From an uncultured Pelagibacteraceae bacterium (GTDB lineage Bacteria; Pseudomonadota; Alphaproteobacteria; Pelagibacterales; Pelagibacteraceae): 61,459 nucleotides of DNA. Positions within the stretch are counted from its first letter, which is position 1, and every line of letters begins with the position of its first letter. Below are positions 44,105-53,817 of the stretch, in pieces. The DNA lies in contig CACEOY010000007.1 in NCBI GenBank assembly GCA_902561155.1, positions 1 through 61,459 of the forward strand, in the 5' to 3' direction. Under the pieces are notes generated by a model. The model saw only the letters and a list, made by a program, of their open reading frames with translations. It was not told the DNA's origin and did not search any database. The position numbers and the translations under genes were made by a program.

Positions 44105-44557
44105 TTGTTACTTATATCAATTATTTTTTTTCTAGATAGATATTCAAAAAATTTAATATTAAATCTCTTAGAGAACGAAAAATATTTATTTATTAATAAT
44201 TATTTAAATTTAAATTTAGTTTTTAACACAGGTATAGGTTTTGGACTCTTTAGTTTAAATGCTGGAATATATTACAATATGATATCAGTTTTAATTTTTA
44301 TCATAATAATAATTTTATTTTATTTAATGTTCAAATCCAAAACAAGTGAAAAGATATTTTTTTCCTTTATAATTGGAGGAGCGATAGGAAATTTATATGA
44401 CAGGATCATTTACAAAGCTGTGCCAGACTTTATAGATTTTCATATTAAAGAATTTCATTGGTTCACTTTTAATATAGCTGACATTTTTATATCATTAGGT
44501 ATTATACTCATGATATTAAACGAGTTAATATTTAACAAACAAAAAAATGAAAATTAA
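44105..44557 (+). CDS. lspA: Lipoprotein signal peptidase (start uncertain)
   Basis: A 150-aa aspartic membrane protease with four helices. It has FLDRYSK in helix 1, VFNTGIGFGLF, and the catalytic aspartates in GNLYDRI and FNIADIFI. The TTG at 44105 truncates helix 1. The same frame is open back to the ileS stop at 44035 and reads KIFKKKNIYF immediately upstream, the expected basic N-terminus, but contains no ATG, GTG or other TTG. The true start is probably upstream at a rare codon such as CTG (44048). It cleaves lipoprotein signals such as that of the next gene, which it overlaps. Confidence 0.85.
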   Translation: MLLISIIFFLDRYSKNLILNLLENEKYLFINNYLNLNLVFNTGIGFGLFSLNAGIYYNMISVLIFIIIIILFYLMFKSKTSEKIFFSFIIGGAIGNLYDRIIYKAVPDFIDFHIKEFHWFTFNIADIFISLGIILMILNELIFNKQKNEN

Positions 44558-44837
44558 ATACCTATTATTGTTTATCTTTTTAGTATCATGCGGAGCATTT
44601 AGTGAAGCTGGAAAAGCTTTGAGAAATGAGAAGACAAGAACGACAGATGAATTTTTAATTGAAAAAAGAGGTCCACTATCCCTTCCGCCTAAAATGGGTG
44701 AATTACCGAAACCAAATTCTAGTGGAGAGGCAAAAAAAGAGAATAAAAATGTTTTAGGATCTGTTAGTGAAGGTGTAAAGTCAGATGAAAAATCTGAATT
44801 AGAAAATATATTTCTAGAGGAGATTAGAAAAAACTAA
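44547..44837 (+). CDS. DUF3035-like small lipoprotein
   Basis: A 96-aa predicted lipoprotein: a basic, hydrophobic signal with lipobox LVSC (Cys15), so it is a substrate for the neighbouring LspA. The segment TTDEFLIEKRGPLSLPPKM is typical of DUF3035 proteins (DEFxVxxRxPLxxPP), which include the small BamF-type lipoproteins of Alphaproteobacteria. The rest is polar and disordered. It overlaps lspA by 11 nt and pgi by one base. Confidence 0.7.
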   Translation: MKIKYLLLFIFLVSCGAFSEAGKALRNEKTRTTDEFLIEKRGPLSLPPKMGELPKPNSSGEAKKENKNVLGSVSEGVKSDEKSELENIFLEEIRKN

Positions 44838-46060
44838 TGTCTAGTCAACAGAGTATTAATTTTGAAAGTTTTATTCCAAAAGAAAAATTTAAAACATTTA
44901 ATAATTCAAATAAAAAATCATTTTATAAATCAATAAAAAAAACTCAATTAAGCATCAAAGAAAAAAAAAATGTATTTCATTCATTTTCACAAGATTTTAA
45001 ATTTAACTTTAGTCTCTCAGAGTTGAAAAAGTATAAAAAATTTAAAAGAATTGTAACTATTGGTTTGGGTGGATCAATATTAGGAGCTCAAGCAATTAAT
45101 TTTTTCTTAAAAAAAAAAATTAACAAAGAGTTAATTTTTATAAATAATCTTGAACCAAACCAGCTGAATAAATTAAAAAGAATTAAAAATTTAAAAAATT
45201 CACTTTTTATTATAATATCTAAATCTGGAAATACTATCGAGGTTTTATCAATAATAAATTCCTTAAAAAATAAAGCAAATTTCAATAAGGATAATTCTTT
45301 AGTAATAACTTCAAATAAAAAAAGTCATCTCAGTTCATTTGCTAAAAAGTTTAAGATTAAAATTATTTTCCACAGACATTATATAGGAGGAAGATACTCA
45401 GTTTTTTCAGAAACAGCTTTAGTTCCTTGCTATTTTATGAATATAAATATATCAAAACTAAAAAAAAATATTTTAAATTTTCTTAATAAAAAAAAATCTA
45501 TTTTAATCAATAATTTAAATAACCTTTCAAAGGTGTATAAATCACGAAAAATTCACTCTTTAGTTTTGTTGAATTATTGTGAAGGCTTAGAACACTTTTT
45601 ATTATGGTGCCAACAATTAATTGCTGAAAGTTTAGGTAAAAAGGGAAAAGGGATAATACCACTTATTTCTATAGGACCGCGTGATCATCACAGTCTTCTA
45701 CAGCTTTATCTGGAAGGCCCACAAGATAGTTTTTTTTATATTTTTTCATTAAATAACAAAAATAAATTAAGTAAGAATAAAGGAATTTTCGTTGAAGCAT
45801 TAAATAATAAAGACACCCAAGAAGTGATAGAGAATCAAAAAAAAGCTATGATAACTTTACTTAAAAATAAAAAAATACCTTTCTTGTCAATAGAAATAAA
45901 AAAAAGAAATGAAGAATCACTAGGCGAACTATTTTCTTATTTTATTCTCGAAACGGTATTTATGGGCGAAAATTTGAACATCAATCCTTTTAATCAGCCA
46001 GCAGTTGAACAATTAAAAATATTAACTAAACAAAATTTATTTAAAAAGATCCGAAAATAA
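44837..46060 (+). CDS. pgi: Glucose-6-phosphate isomerase, short form
   Basis: A 407-aa SIS-fold protein, well below the ~550 residues of the E. coli enzyme but with the active-site blocks: VTIGLGGSILGAQA, ISKSGNTIEVLS, GGRYSVFSETALV, IGPRDHHSLLQLYLEGP and NPFNQPAVEQLK with the C-terminal catalytic Lys region. It interconverts glucose-6-P and fructose-6-P. The last 20 nt overlap convergent rsmD. Confidence 0.88.
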   Translation: MSSQQSINFESFIPKEKFKTFNNSNKKSFYKSIKKTQLSIKEKKNVFHSFSQDFKFNFSLSELKKYKKFKRIVTIGLGGSILGAQAINFFLKKKINKELIFINNLEPNQLNKLKRIKNLKNSLFIIISKSGNTIEVLSIINSLKNKANFNKDNSLVITSNKKSHLSSFAKKFKIKIIFHRHYIGGRYSVFSETALVPCYFMNINISKLKKNILNFLNKKKSILINNLNNLSKVYKSRKIHSLVLLNYCEGLEHFLLWCQQLIAESLGKKGKGIIPLISIGPRDHHSLLQLYLEGPQDSFFYIFSLNNKNKLSKNKGIFVEALNNKDTQEVIENQKKAMITLLKNKKIPFLSIEIKKRNEESLGELFSYFILETVFMGENLNINPFNQPAVEQLKILTKQNLFKKIRK

Positions 46061-46601
46061 TTTTAGATCTACCATATTTTTTTTCTAAATCTACTTTTAA
46101 ATAATCATTAAATACTTCTTCACAACTACGCTCTCTATGAATTATTATTTTATGGTTTTTATTAAATATTTTTTTTTCTTTTATTAGAGCAATAACACTC
46201 AGAAAAGATATATCATTATAGGGTGGATCTAAGAATATTAAATCAAATTTATCTTCATAATTAAATTTATTTAAATAATTTTTTGTGTCCTGAGATATTA
46301 TTTTTACTCTTTTCGTTAATTTCAAATTAATAATATTTTTTTTTAAATTTAAAGAGGCCAAAGGGTCTTTCTCAACAAATACAACATTACATAAATATCT
46401 TGATAAACACTCAATTCCAAACGAACCCACTCCTGAGTATAAATCTAAAATATTTGCCTTTTCCAAATTAAATTTTAATTTTTTTCTATGATCAATGATA
46501 TTGAAAATATTTTCTTTAACATAATCCCGAAGCGGACGTGTTTCTGATGAACTAATAAATGATATTTTTTTTCCCTTAAATTTTCCACTTATTATTCTCA
46601 T
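46041..46601 (-). CDS. rsmD: 16S rRNA (guanine-966-N2) methyltransferase
   Basis: A 186-aa SAM-dependent methyltransferase: MRIISGKFKGKKI and TRPLRDYVKENIFNI at the N-terminus, the SAM motif LDLYSGVGSFGIECLSR, VFVEKD, and the catalytic DPPYND. These identify RsmD (YhhF), which methylates G966 of 16S rRNA. It overlaps purD by 4 nt upstream and the end of pgi on the other strand. Confidence 0.9.
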   Translation of the reverse strand: MRIISGKFKGKKISFISSSETRPLRDYVKENIFNIIDHRKKLKFNLEKANILDLYSGVGSFGIECLSRYLCNVVFVEKDPLASLNLKKNIINLKLTKRVKIISQDTKNYLNKFNYEDKFDLIFLDPPYNDISFLSVIALIKEKKIFNKNHKIIIHRERSCEEVFNDYLKVDLEKKYGRSKIIFGSF

Positions 46602-47863
46602 AATTTATCTATAACTCTCCAACCAATATCTTTTCTAAAAAAACCGTTTCTCCAATTTATTTTTTTTATTAATTTAATTATTTTTTTTCTTATTTCAACA
46701 TAGCTCTGACCTTTACTAACAATATTTAAAACTCTTCCTCCTGTAGAATAAATATTTCCATTATTTAACTTAGTTCCAGCGTGAAAAATAAATAAATTTT
46801 TTTTACTTTTAATTTTTTTGATTCTAATAATTTTTCCTTTTTTATAATTACCTGGATATCCTTTTGAGCATAAAACTATCGTCATACACTTTTTTTTTTC
46901 CCATTTTAAATTTAATTTTTTTATTTGATTTTTTAGTGAATAATTTATTATTTTGAATAAATCAGTTTTTAATCTAGGCATAATTACTTGACATTCTGGA
47001 TCTCCCATTCTGACATTATATTCAATCAAATACGGATCTTTATTTTTTATCATCAGACCAACATAAAGAAAGCCTCTATAAAATTGTTTTTTGTCTTTTA
47101 AGGCTTGCAAAGTAGGTTTAACAATTCTTGAAATAATTTTTTTTTCTAAATTTTTATCAATAATCGGTGCTGGTGAGTATGCGCCCATGCCACCAGTATT
47201 TGGACCTTTTTCCCTCTCAAATACTTTTTTATGATCTTGAGCTGTTCCAAAGTTTACAAAACTTTTTTTATCAACAATTAAAAAATAGCTAGCTTCCTCT
47301 CCTTTTAAAAATTCCTCTAACACAACTTTTTTTGAACTCTTGAATTTGCCTTTGAAAATCTTTTTAGAAATTTCAAAAGCTTGTTTTTTTGTTTTGCAAA
47401 TTACTACACCCTTTCCTGCCGCTAAGCCATCTGCCTTTACTACTATTGGTAAATTAAATTTATTTATCGATTTCTTAAATTCTTTCTGATTGTGACAAAC
47501 CTTAAAGTATGCAGTTGGAATATTATATTTTTTACAAATTGATTTCATAAATGCTTTTGAGCCCTCAAGTTGAGACGCATACTTATTAGGGCCAAATACT
47601 TTAACTCTATTTTTTTCAAGAAAATTTACTACTCCTTTAACCAGCGGTTCTTCAGGTCCTACAATTACCATTTTAATTTTGTGAGCTTTAAGAGTTTTGA
47701 GCAGTTTCTTGAAATCAAGAAAGTTTACTTCGAGGTTGGTCGCAACTTGAGCAGTGCCCGCATTTCCTGGTATACAAAAAATTTGATTGATATTTTTAGA
47801 TTCTTTAAGCTTTCTACATAATGCGTCTTCACGACCACCACTACCTATTAAAGCAATATTCAT
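46598..47863 (-). CDS. purD: Phosphoribosylamine-glycine ligase
   Basis: A 421-aa ATP-grasp enzyme of purine synthesis. It has IGSGGREDALCRKL, IVGPEEPLVKGVV, SKAFMKSICKKYNIPTA, VKADGLAAGKGVV (P-loop-like), VLEEFLKGEEASYF, GPNTGGMGAYSPAP and YNVRMGDPECQ. Length and motif order are canonical. It uses glycine as substrate, the amino acid also sensed by the riboswitch at 32.5 kb. Confidence 0.95.
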   Translation of the reverse strand: MNIALIGSGGREDALCRKLKESKNINQIFCIPGNAGTAQVATNLEVNFLDFKKLLKTLKAHKIKMVIVGPEEPLVKGVVNFLEKNRVKVFGPNKYASQLEGSKAFMKSICKKYNIPTAYFKVCHNQKEFKKSINKFNLPIVVKADGLAAGKGVVICKTKKQAFEISKKIFKGKFKSSKKVVLEEFLKGEEASYFLIVDKKSFVNFGTAQDHKKVFEREKGPNTGGMGAYSPAPIIDKNLEKKIISRIVKPTLQALKDKKQFYRGFLYVGLMIKNKDPYLIEYNVRMGDPECQVIMPRLKTDLFKIINYSLKNQIKKLNLKWEKKKCMTIVLCSKGYPGNYKKGKIIRIKKIKSKKNLFIFHAGTKLNNGNIYSTGGRVLNIVSKGQSYVEIRKKIIKLIKKINWRNGFFRKDIGWRVIDKL

Positions 47864-47896
47864 ATTAAAAGATTTGTTATATATATTACTTAAATT

Positions 47897-48088
47897 ATGA
47901 GTGGAATAAAAGCAAAGTTAAAATTTTTAGCTAACACCTTTGAGATAATTGAGAAGGGCGATTACGTTGAGTGTGCTGTTTCAAAAAAAAAAATTCCTCT
48001 CGAAAATTTAAATTACTGGAACGTTGATCTTCAAGAGGCTTATTTTTCACCAGAAGAAGCAAAACAAAGACACGAAAAATTAAAATAA
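47897..48088 (+). CDS. DUF2093 protein
   Basis: A 63-aa protein with AKLKFLANTFEIIEKGDYVECAV, IPLENLNYWNVDLQEAYFSPEEA, the full pattern of alphaproteobacterial DUF2093 (RYLxGxFxVxxxGxxVxCAVTGxxIPLxxLrYWxVxrQEaYxxxExA). Function is unknown. TATTAC 7 nt before the ATG could be a -10 box for a leaderless mRNA. Downstream it converges on the lpxL-like gene. Confidence 0.88.
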   Translation: MSGIKAKLKFLANTFEIIEKGDYVECAVSKKKIPLENLNYWNVDLQEAYFSPEEAKQRHEKLK

Positions 48089-48104
48089 GCCAACTTGATA
48101 AAAA

Positions 48105-48968
48105 TTATTTCCATCTATTATGAGTTAAAATCCATTGACTGGGATCTTTTAATATTAACTTTTCCATAGCTGAGTTAATTTTTTTTGTAATTAACTCTTT
48201 ATCTTTTTTTTCACCATCTGAAATTAAAATTGGATCTAATATTTCCATTTCAAATCTATCATCCTGGGTTCTTGAAATATAGATAGGGACTATATCACAA
48301 TCAAATCGATAAGATAATTGTGCAGGCAATGTGGTTGTGTGCGCACCAGTATTGAAAAAATCTATTCTTGGACCCTCACTTACTCTTTGGTCTACCATTA
48401 AAGCAATACTATAGCCTTTTTTCATGTATTCTAAAGATTCTTTAACTCCATTTAACCCTTTTTTTATCTGATTTTCGCATACAAATTTTTTCCTTAAATA
48501 TTCCATGAATGGATTTAAAAAAATATTATTTAGAGGCCTATAAATTATAGCTAGTTTAGCTTTAGCCTTAATCAGTTCCATAGACATCAACTCATAATTT
48601 GCAAAATGTCCAGATATGAATACTACAGGTTTATTTTTTTTTAATATTTCATCAATAGCTTTTTTATTTTTTATATCAATATGATCCGTTTTTTTTTTGA
48701 AAGTACTAAGGAAAATATACTCTATAAATGTTTTCCCATAGTTAGACCACATTTTACTGACAATTATATCTTTTTCTAAATTACTTATTTTAGGACTGAT
48801 TCTATTCAGATTATTTATTATAATTTTTTTTGATTTAAAAAAATTTCCAACTTTTTTAAAAACAAATGAGAAAATTACTCTACTTAATTTTAGACCAATT
48901 ATTTTACATATAGAATATAAAAGATATATAATTATTGATTGAAGAAAATGAAATATTTTTTTTTTCAT
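48105..48968 (-). CDS. Lipid A biosynthesis acyltransferase (LpxL/HtrB family)
   Basis: A 287-aa protein with an N-terminal membrane helix and the LpxL/LpxM core: FISGHFANYELM contains the catalytic HX4E pair (H, E), followed by AIIYRPLNN, LMVDQR and PAQLSYRF. It adds a secondary acyl chain to Kdo-lipid A at the inner membrane. It overlaps lpxK by 4 nt, within a four-gene lipid A block (msbA-like, waaA, lpxK, lpxL-like). Lauroyl or myristoyl specificity cannot be told. Confidence 0.88.
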   Translation of the reverse strand: MKKKIFHFLQSIIIYLLYSICKIIGLKLSRVIFSFVFKKVGNFFKSKKIIINNLNRISPKISNLEKDIIVSKMWSNYGKTFIEYIFLSTFKKKTDHIDIKNKKAIDEILKKNKPVVFISGHFANYELMSMELIKAKAKLAIIYRPLNNIFLNPFMEYLRKKFVCENQIKKGLNGVKESLEYMKKGYSIALMVDQRVSEGPRIDFFNTGAHTTTLPAQLSYRFDCDIVPIYISRTQDDRFEMEILDPILISDGEKKDKELITKKINSAMEKLILKDPSQWILTHNRWK

Positions 48969-49891
48969 AAATGTTTAAATAATACTTTTTCAAAACTTTT
49001 ATTATTAAAAATTTTCAAATTTACAGATACATAGTTTATTTTTTTGAAAACTGATCGATTAATTCTAAAAAAATCTTTTTCCGTAGTTAATAATATTAAA
49101 TCTTCTTTTTTTGCTTTTAAAATCAATTTTTCAATCTCTTTTTTCGTATAATTATAATGATCTGGAAATGAAATTTCTCGTTTAACTTTTAAACCATTTT
49201 CCCTCAATAAATTAAAAAAGTTTTCAGGACTACCTATCCCTGCAAAAGCTAAGATTTTCTTACCTCTTAATTTTTTTAAGCCTTTAATCATATATTTTGA
49301 CTGATAAATTTCTATATTATTAGATATGGATTTTAATTTTTTTTCAAAAGTAATATTACGTTTTCCGTTAATAACTGCTATTTGACAATGTTTAACATTG
49401 TTTAATCTTTCTCTTAGGGGTCCAGCTGGTAACAGAAAACCATTTCCAATAAGATCTGAACTATTAAAACAAATTATATTTAAATCTTTTATTATTGAAA
49501 CATCTTGAAGACCATCATCCATAACTATAACGTTACTTTTTTGAGACTCTGCTTTGGAAATCGATGAAACTCTTTTCTTTTCATAAAAAAACTTTTTCAC
49601 TTTACTTTTTGTAAAATTTATTTCATCTAAGTGGGAATTGTAATATTTTCTTATAATCGCAGGACTAAAACTTCTTTTTTTTAGTAAGTTATAAATATAA
49701 ATACTTAGAGGGGTTTTACCTGTTCCTCCAATAAAAATGTTACCAACGCAAATAACTGGGATGTTAGATCTAATACCTTTTATAAAGTGTGTTTTAAAAA
49801 TATTAATTATTATTGTAATTAAAGATAACGGAAATAAACATATAGATAAAAAATTTATATCATTCCAAAACTTAGGTTTTTTAAATTTCAT
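48965..49891 (-). CDS. lpxK: Tetraacyldisaccharide 4'-kinase
   Basis: A 308-aa protein. An N-terminal membrane helix precedes the P-loop VGNIFIGGTGKTP. Further blocks are VIVMDDGLQDVSI (the LpxK DDGxQ motif) and LLTTEKDFFR near the C-terminus. It phosphorylates the lipid A precursor. It overlaps waaA and the lpxL-like gene by 4 nt each. Confidence 0.92.
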   Translation of the reverse strand: MKFKKPKFWNDINFLSICLFPLSLITIIINIFKTHFIKGIRSNIPVICVGNIFIGGTGKTPLSIYIYNLLKKRSFSPAIIRKYYNSHLDEINFTKSKVKKFFYEKKRVSSISKAESQKSNVIVMDDGLQDVSIIKDLNIICFNSSDLIGNGFLLPAGPLRERLNNVKHCQIAVINGKRNITFEKKLKSISNNIEIYQSKYMIKGLKKLRGKKILAFAGIGSPENFFNLLRENGLKVKREISFPDHYNYTKKEIEKLILKAKKEDLILLTTEKDFFRINRSVFKKINYVSVNLKIFNNKSFEKVLFKHL

Positions 49892-51153
49892 TTACTTAAT
49901 CTTAAAATCTCTTTTGTTGTTAAATTCAATATTTGTTCCCCATATAAATTTATTTCTTCTATATTTCTTTTATTCTTTACATTTTTATTATTAAAGTCCT
50001 CAATTAAATTTTGAGATAAATCAATTTCATTAGTAATTTCACATGTAATTTTTTTCTTTCTTAAAAATCCATATATTTCTTTAAAGTTGGATACATAAGG
50101 ACCGTGATAAATTTTACATCCACATTTAGCTGGTTCTATTGGATTTTGACCTCCAACTTTTATTAATTTTTCTGATAACGATTTTCCCATAAATATACTT
50201 TCACAATTTTGAAAATAGTTAATCATTTCTCCGATTGAATTAATAATTAAGATTTCTGAGTTTTTAGATATATCCTCAAAATTATTTATTATTTGACTTT
50301 TCAAATTAAAGTCGTTGCTAATTTTATTAATTTCATACGATCGGTTAATGTGGCGAGGAATAATTATTGTAATAATTTTTATACCTTTCTTTTTTAATAA
50401 ATTATGTGTTTTTAAAATTATTTCCTCCTCATCTGGATGAGTGCTTGCTGCACACCAAATATTATGTTTGTTAAAAATGGACTTCAAATTTATATATTCT
50501 TTTTCACTATCTATGCTTGTACAAAATTTTAAATTACCAAAAAATTTAACATTTTTTGCACCTAAAGATTTTAAATTTTTTTCGGACTCCATACTTGATG
50601 AAAGACATAAGTCGTATAAACTAAATAATTTTAATGACAAGAAAGATGCTAATTTCCATCTTTTAAATGTTTTCATTGTAATTCGACCGTTAAGTAATAT
50701 TAAAGGTATTTTTCTTTTAGATATCTCAAACAAGTAATTTGGCCAAATTTCAGAGTCAACGAATATCACTAAATTAGGCTGCCAATGGTTTATAAATTTT
50801 TTAACTAAAAATTGAACATCTAAGGGGAAGAAACGGTGTTGAATATTATTTTCATTGAATTTTTTTCTCTCTATAAGCTGACTGGAACTCAACGTTGTTG
50901 AAGTAAGTAAAATAAATACGTCATTATTATCCTTTGTCAGCTTTGAGATTAAAGGAAATACACTATTTGTTTCACCTATGCTTGCAGCGTGAATCCATAT
51001 AATTTTTTTATTATTTGGAAAATAAGAGTCATTAATTGATATCTTTTCTTTAAATCTTTTTTTATCTTCTTTGTTGAAATATCTTCTAAAAAAAATAATT
51101 AAAGCAAAAACCGGGAACAAAAAAAAAGTTAATATTCTATAGAAAAAAATCAT
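49888..51153 (-). CDS. waaA: 3-deoxy-D-manno-octulosonic acid (Kdo) transferase
   Basis: A 421-aa GT30 glycosyltransferase: an N-terminal membrane anchor, WIHAASIGETNSVFPLI with the catalytic Glu, VDSEIWPNYLFEI, LLNGRITMKTFKRW, WCAASTHPDEEEIIL and GQNPIEPAKCGCKIYHGP. It transfers Kdo to lipid IVA. The donor-forming enzymes KdsD and KdsB are also in this window. Confidence 0.93.
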   Translation of the reverse strand: MIFFYRILTFFLFPVFALIIFFRRYFNKEDKKRFKEKISINDSYFPNNKKIIWIHAASIGETNSVFPLISKLTKDNNDVFILLTSTTLSSSQLIERKKFNENNIQHRFFPLDVQFLVKKFINHWQPNLVIFVDSEIWPNYLFEISKRKIPLILLNGRITMKTFKRWKLASFLSLKLFSLYDLCLSSSMESEKNLKSLGAKNVKFFGNLKFCTSIDSEKEYINLKSIFNKHNIWCAASTHPDEEEIILKTHNLLKKKGIKIITIIIPRHINRSYEINKISNDFNLKSQIINNFEDISKNSEILIINSIGEMINYFQNCESIFMGKSLSEKLIKVGGQNPIEPAKCGCKIYHGPYVSNFKEIYGFLRKKKITCEITNEIDLSQNLIEDFNNKNVKNKRNIEEINLYGEQILNLTTKEILRLSK

Positions 51154-51159
51154 AAATCC

Positions 51160-52902
51160 TTATTTTAATTGTTTTTCATATAGTAATTTATAATAGTCAC
51201 AATTTTTAATTAGCTCTCCGTGAGTACCCGAATCTATTAAATTTCCTTTTTTAATTACAAAAATTTTATCTGCATTATGTATAGTTGATAATCTATGAGC
51301 TATTACAAGCGTTGTTTTATTTTTTGTTAAATTTTTTATAGCGCTTTGAACGACTTCTTCTGACTCCGCGTCCAATGATGAAGTTGCTTCATCCAGAAGA
51401 ATAATTGGGGATTTTTTAAGAATGGCTCTAGCAATTGAAAGTCTTTGTTTTTGACCACCAGAAAGTCTTATGCCATTTTCACCTATTAAAGTATCGTGTT
51501 TTTGAGGCAAATCTTTTATAAATTCGTCAGCTGCAGCAAATTTACAAGATTCAAAAAACTCTTCCTCCGAGGCATCTTTATTGGCATATAAAATATTTTC
51601 TCTAACTGAATTATCAAAAAGTATTACATCTTGGCTAACAAGTGAAATTGATTTTCTTAAAGATTTTAAGTTTACGGACTTAGTGTTTTGCCCATCAATA
51701 TAAATTTCACCATTTTGAGGATCATAAAATCTCGGTAGCAGGTTTATTATTGTGCTTTTACCCGCACCGCTATGACCCACTAATGCAGCCATCTTACCGC
51801 CTACAATATCAATATTAATATCTTTGATCGCTTTATCATTTGAATTTTCATATTTAAAATTTACATTTGAAAATTTTATATTTCCGGTAGATGGTTTTAA
51901 ATCAGGAAGATCTTGATCGTTATTAATTGTAATTGGTTGATCAATTACTTTGTAAATTCTTTTAGCTCCTGCAGCGCCAGAAAAAACCACCATATTAATT
52001 GTAGCTAATGATCGAATAGGTTGATAAGCAAGCATCATTGCAGCTAAAAATGAAAAAAATTGATTAACTTGTAATTCACCAGAGGAAATTAACGATCCTG
52101 AAAAAAATATAAACCCAGCAATCATAAATCCAGTTAATATTTCCATTAATGGTGTTGCTCTAACAATAATTGAAGATATTTTTGCACCTTTATTAACCAT
52201 TTCAAAAATAATATTTTTTGACTTTTGAAATTCGGCTTCTTCTTTTTGATAAATTCTAATCATTTTCGATGCTTTTAAAATTTCAGATAAATGAGCAGTT
52301 AACCTTCCAGAAATCTCCCCAGCCTCGGAAACAGCTTTACCTATTCGTTTACCAAGGGATTTAGCTAACCCTGCTGCTAAAGGCATCATTATCAATGCAA
52401 ACAAGGTAAGCTTCCAGTTTTGATAAAGCATTACACCAACTAAAGCTAATAATGTCATGGAGTCTTTCATTGCATTAAGAATACCAGTGCTACATAAAGA
52501 ATTCACCTGCCCAGCATCAAAATTTATATTTGAAATAAATTTACCCGAATGTTTTTTTTCAATTGTTGCGATATCAGTATTTAAAATATACTTAGCAACT
52601 TTTGTTTGAAGCTCACCTGAAATTTCTTGGCCAGTTTTTATAAGCAAAATTCTTGCTAAGTATAGACAAATACCTTTGGATGAAAACGCTATTATTATTG
52701 CTACAGGAATGACCCATGCAAAAGTTTGATTATTTTCAATAAATATTTTTTTTACAGCTGGATCTAATAACCAGGCAATAGCTGAAGTACTTAGAGAGAC
52801 TATTAAAGACAAAAAAAGTGATAAGAAAATACGATTTAAATATCTATTTATATGATCTTTATAAAGTCTTTTTAAAATAATTTTTAATTCTTCAAATTTC
52901 AT
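51160..52902 (-). CDS. msbA: Lipid A export-type ABC transporter (MsbA-like)
   Basis: A 580-aa half-transporter with a six-helix membrane domain (residues ~15-310) and an ATPase domain with Walker A GHSGAGKST, LVSQDVILFD (Q-loop), signature LSGGQKQR, Walker B IILLDEATSSLD and the H-loop IAHRLST. The position next to waaA-lpxK-lpxL supports lipid A flipping, though the family also exports peptides and drugs, so the substrate is inferred from context. Confidence 0.85.
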   Translation of the reverse strand: MKFEELKIILKRLYKDHINRYLNRIFLSLFLSLIVSLSTSAIAWLLDPAVKKIFIENNQTFAWVIPVAIIIAFSSKGICLYLARILLIKTGQEISGELQTKVAKYILNTDIATIEKKHSGKFISNINFDAGQVNSLCSTGILNAMKDSMTLLALVGVMLYQNWKLTLFALIMMPLAAGLAKSLGKRIGKAVSEAGEISGRLTAHLSEILKASKMIRIYQKEEAEFQKSKNIIFEMVNKGAKISSIIVRATPLMEILTGFMIAGFIFFSGSLISSGELQVNQFFSFLAAMMLAYQPIRSLATINMVVFSGAAGAKRIYKVIDQPITINNDQDLPDLKPSTGNIKFSNVNFKYENSNDKAIKDINIDIVGGKMAALVGHSGAGKSTIINLLPRFYDPQNGEIYIDGQNTKSVNLKSLRKSISLVSQDVILFDNSVRENILYANKDASEEEFFESCKFAAADEFIKDLPQKHDTLIGENGIRLSGGQKQRLSIARAILKKSPIILLDEATSSLDAESEEVVQSAIKNLTKNKTTLVIAHRLSTIHNADKIFVIKKGNLIDSGTHGELIKNCDYYKLLYEKQLK

Positions 52903-52903
52903 T

Positions 52904-53764
52904 TTACAAAGAAAAAGTTAAAAATGTTAAAAATAAATAAAATCCTGAAAAATTATTTACCCTAAATGCTTGCATACATGTCACAGGTTTTTTTTTATTA
53001 AAAATATAAATTTGGTAAAATAAAGTTGCAGAAAAACCAAATAATGGAAATAAAAAGTAAATCGAATTCATATTTGAATAAAAAAATATAAAGAGAATAA
53101 GTAAACTAATCGTGTAACATGAAAAAACAAATTTTTTTAACATTGATTTAAACTTAATTGATGTTGACTTAACTCCTATAATTTCATCATCTATAATGTC
53201 CTGAGCTCCGTAAATAGTGTCATATCCCAATGTCCAAAATATGGCCGCTAAATAAACTAAAAATATCTCTATAGTTAAAAAATCAGTTATAGAGGCCCAA
53301 GCCATTATTATTCCCCAATTAAATGTCAAACCTAAAAAAAGTTGTGGCCAATACGTAATTCTTTTCATGAAAGGATAACTAAAGGCAAGTGTCATAGAGG
53401 CAAGTCCTAAACAAATTGTTAACAAATTAAATTGAATTAATATACAAAATGCTAAACCACAAAGTACAATTATATATATAAATGCTCTTTCAACAGATAT
53501 TAAATTTGCAGCCAATGGTCTGTATCTTGTTCTCCTAACTTTCTTATCTAGCTTTCTATCAACTATATCATTTACAATACATCCAGCACTTCTCATTAAA
53601 ACTGCACCAAAAAAAAATAAAACAATATAAAATAAAAAAGTTTCTATATTTTTATTTAAAGAGTAGGCATAAGCTAATCCCCAACTGCAAGGCCAAAATA
53701 ATAGTAAATAACCTATTGGTCTATTTAATCTGGTCAGATTAATGAATATTTTTAAATCTTTCAT
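52904..53764 (-). CDS. ubiA: 4-hydroxybenzoate polyprenyltransferase
   Basis: A 286-aa membrane prenyltransferase with the first Asp-rich motif NDIVDRKLDKKVRRTRYRPLA and the second, YDTIYGAQDIIDDEIIGVKS, plus GYLLLFWPCSWGLAYA near the N-terminus. It attaches the isoprenoid tail in ubiquinone synthesis. It follows the msbA-like gene's start by one base in opposite reading order, i.e. it is upstream of it on the minus strand. Confidence 0.93.
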   Translation of the reverse strand: MKDLKIFINLTRLNRPIGYLLLFWPCSWGLAYAYSLNKNIETFLFYIVLFFFGAVLMRSAGCIVNDIVDRKLDKKVRRTRYRPLAANLISVERAFIYIIVLCGLAFCILIQFNLLTICLGLASMTLAFSYPFMKRITYWPQLFLGLTFNWGIIMAWASITDFLTIEIFLVYLAAIFWTLGYDTIYGAQDIIDDEIIGVKSTSIKFKSMLKKFVFSCYTISLLILFIFFYSNMNSIYFLFPLFGFSATLFYQIYIFNKKKPVTCMQAFRVNNFSGFYLFLTFLTFSL

Positions 53765-53817
53765 CTAAATATGACTTGTAAATATCAAACGTAATATACA
53801 TAATCAATTTGATTCGT

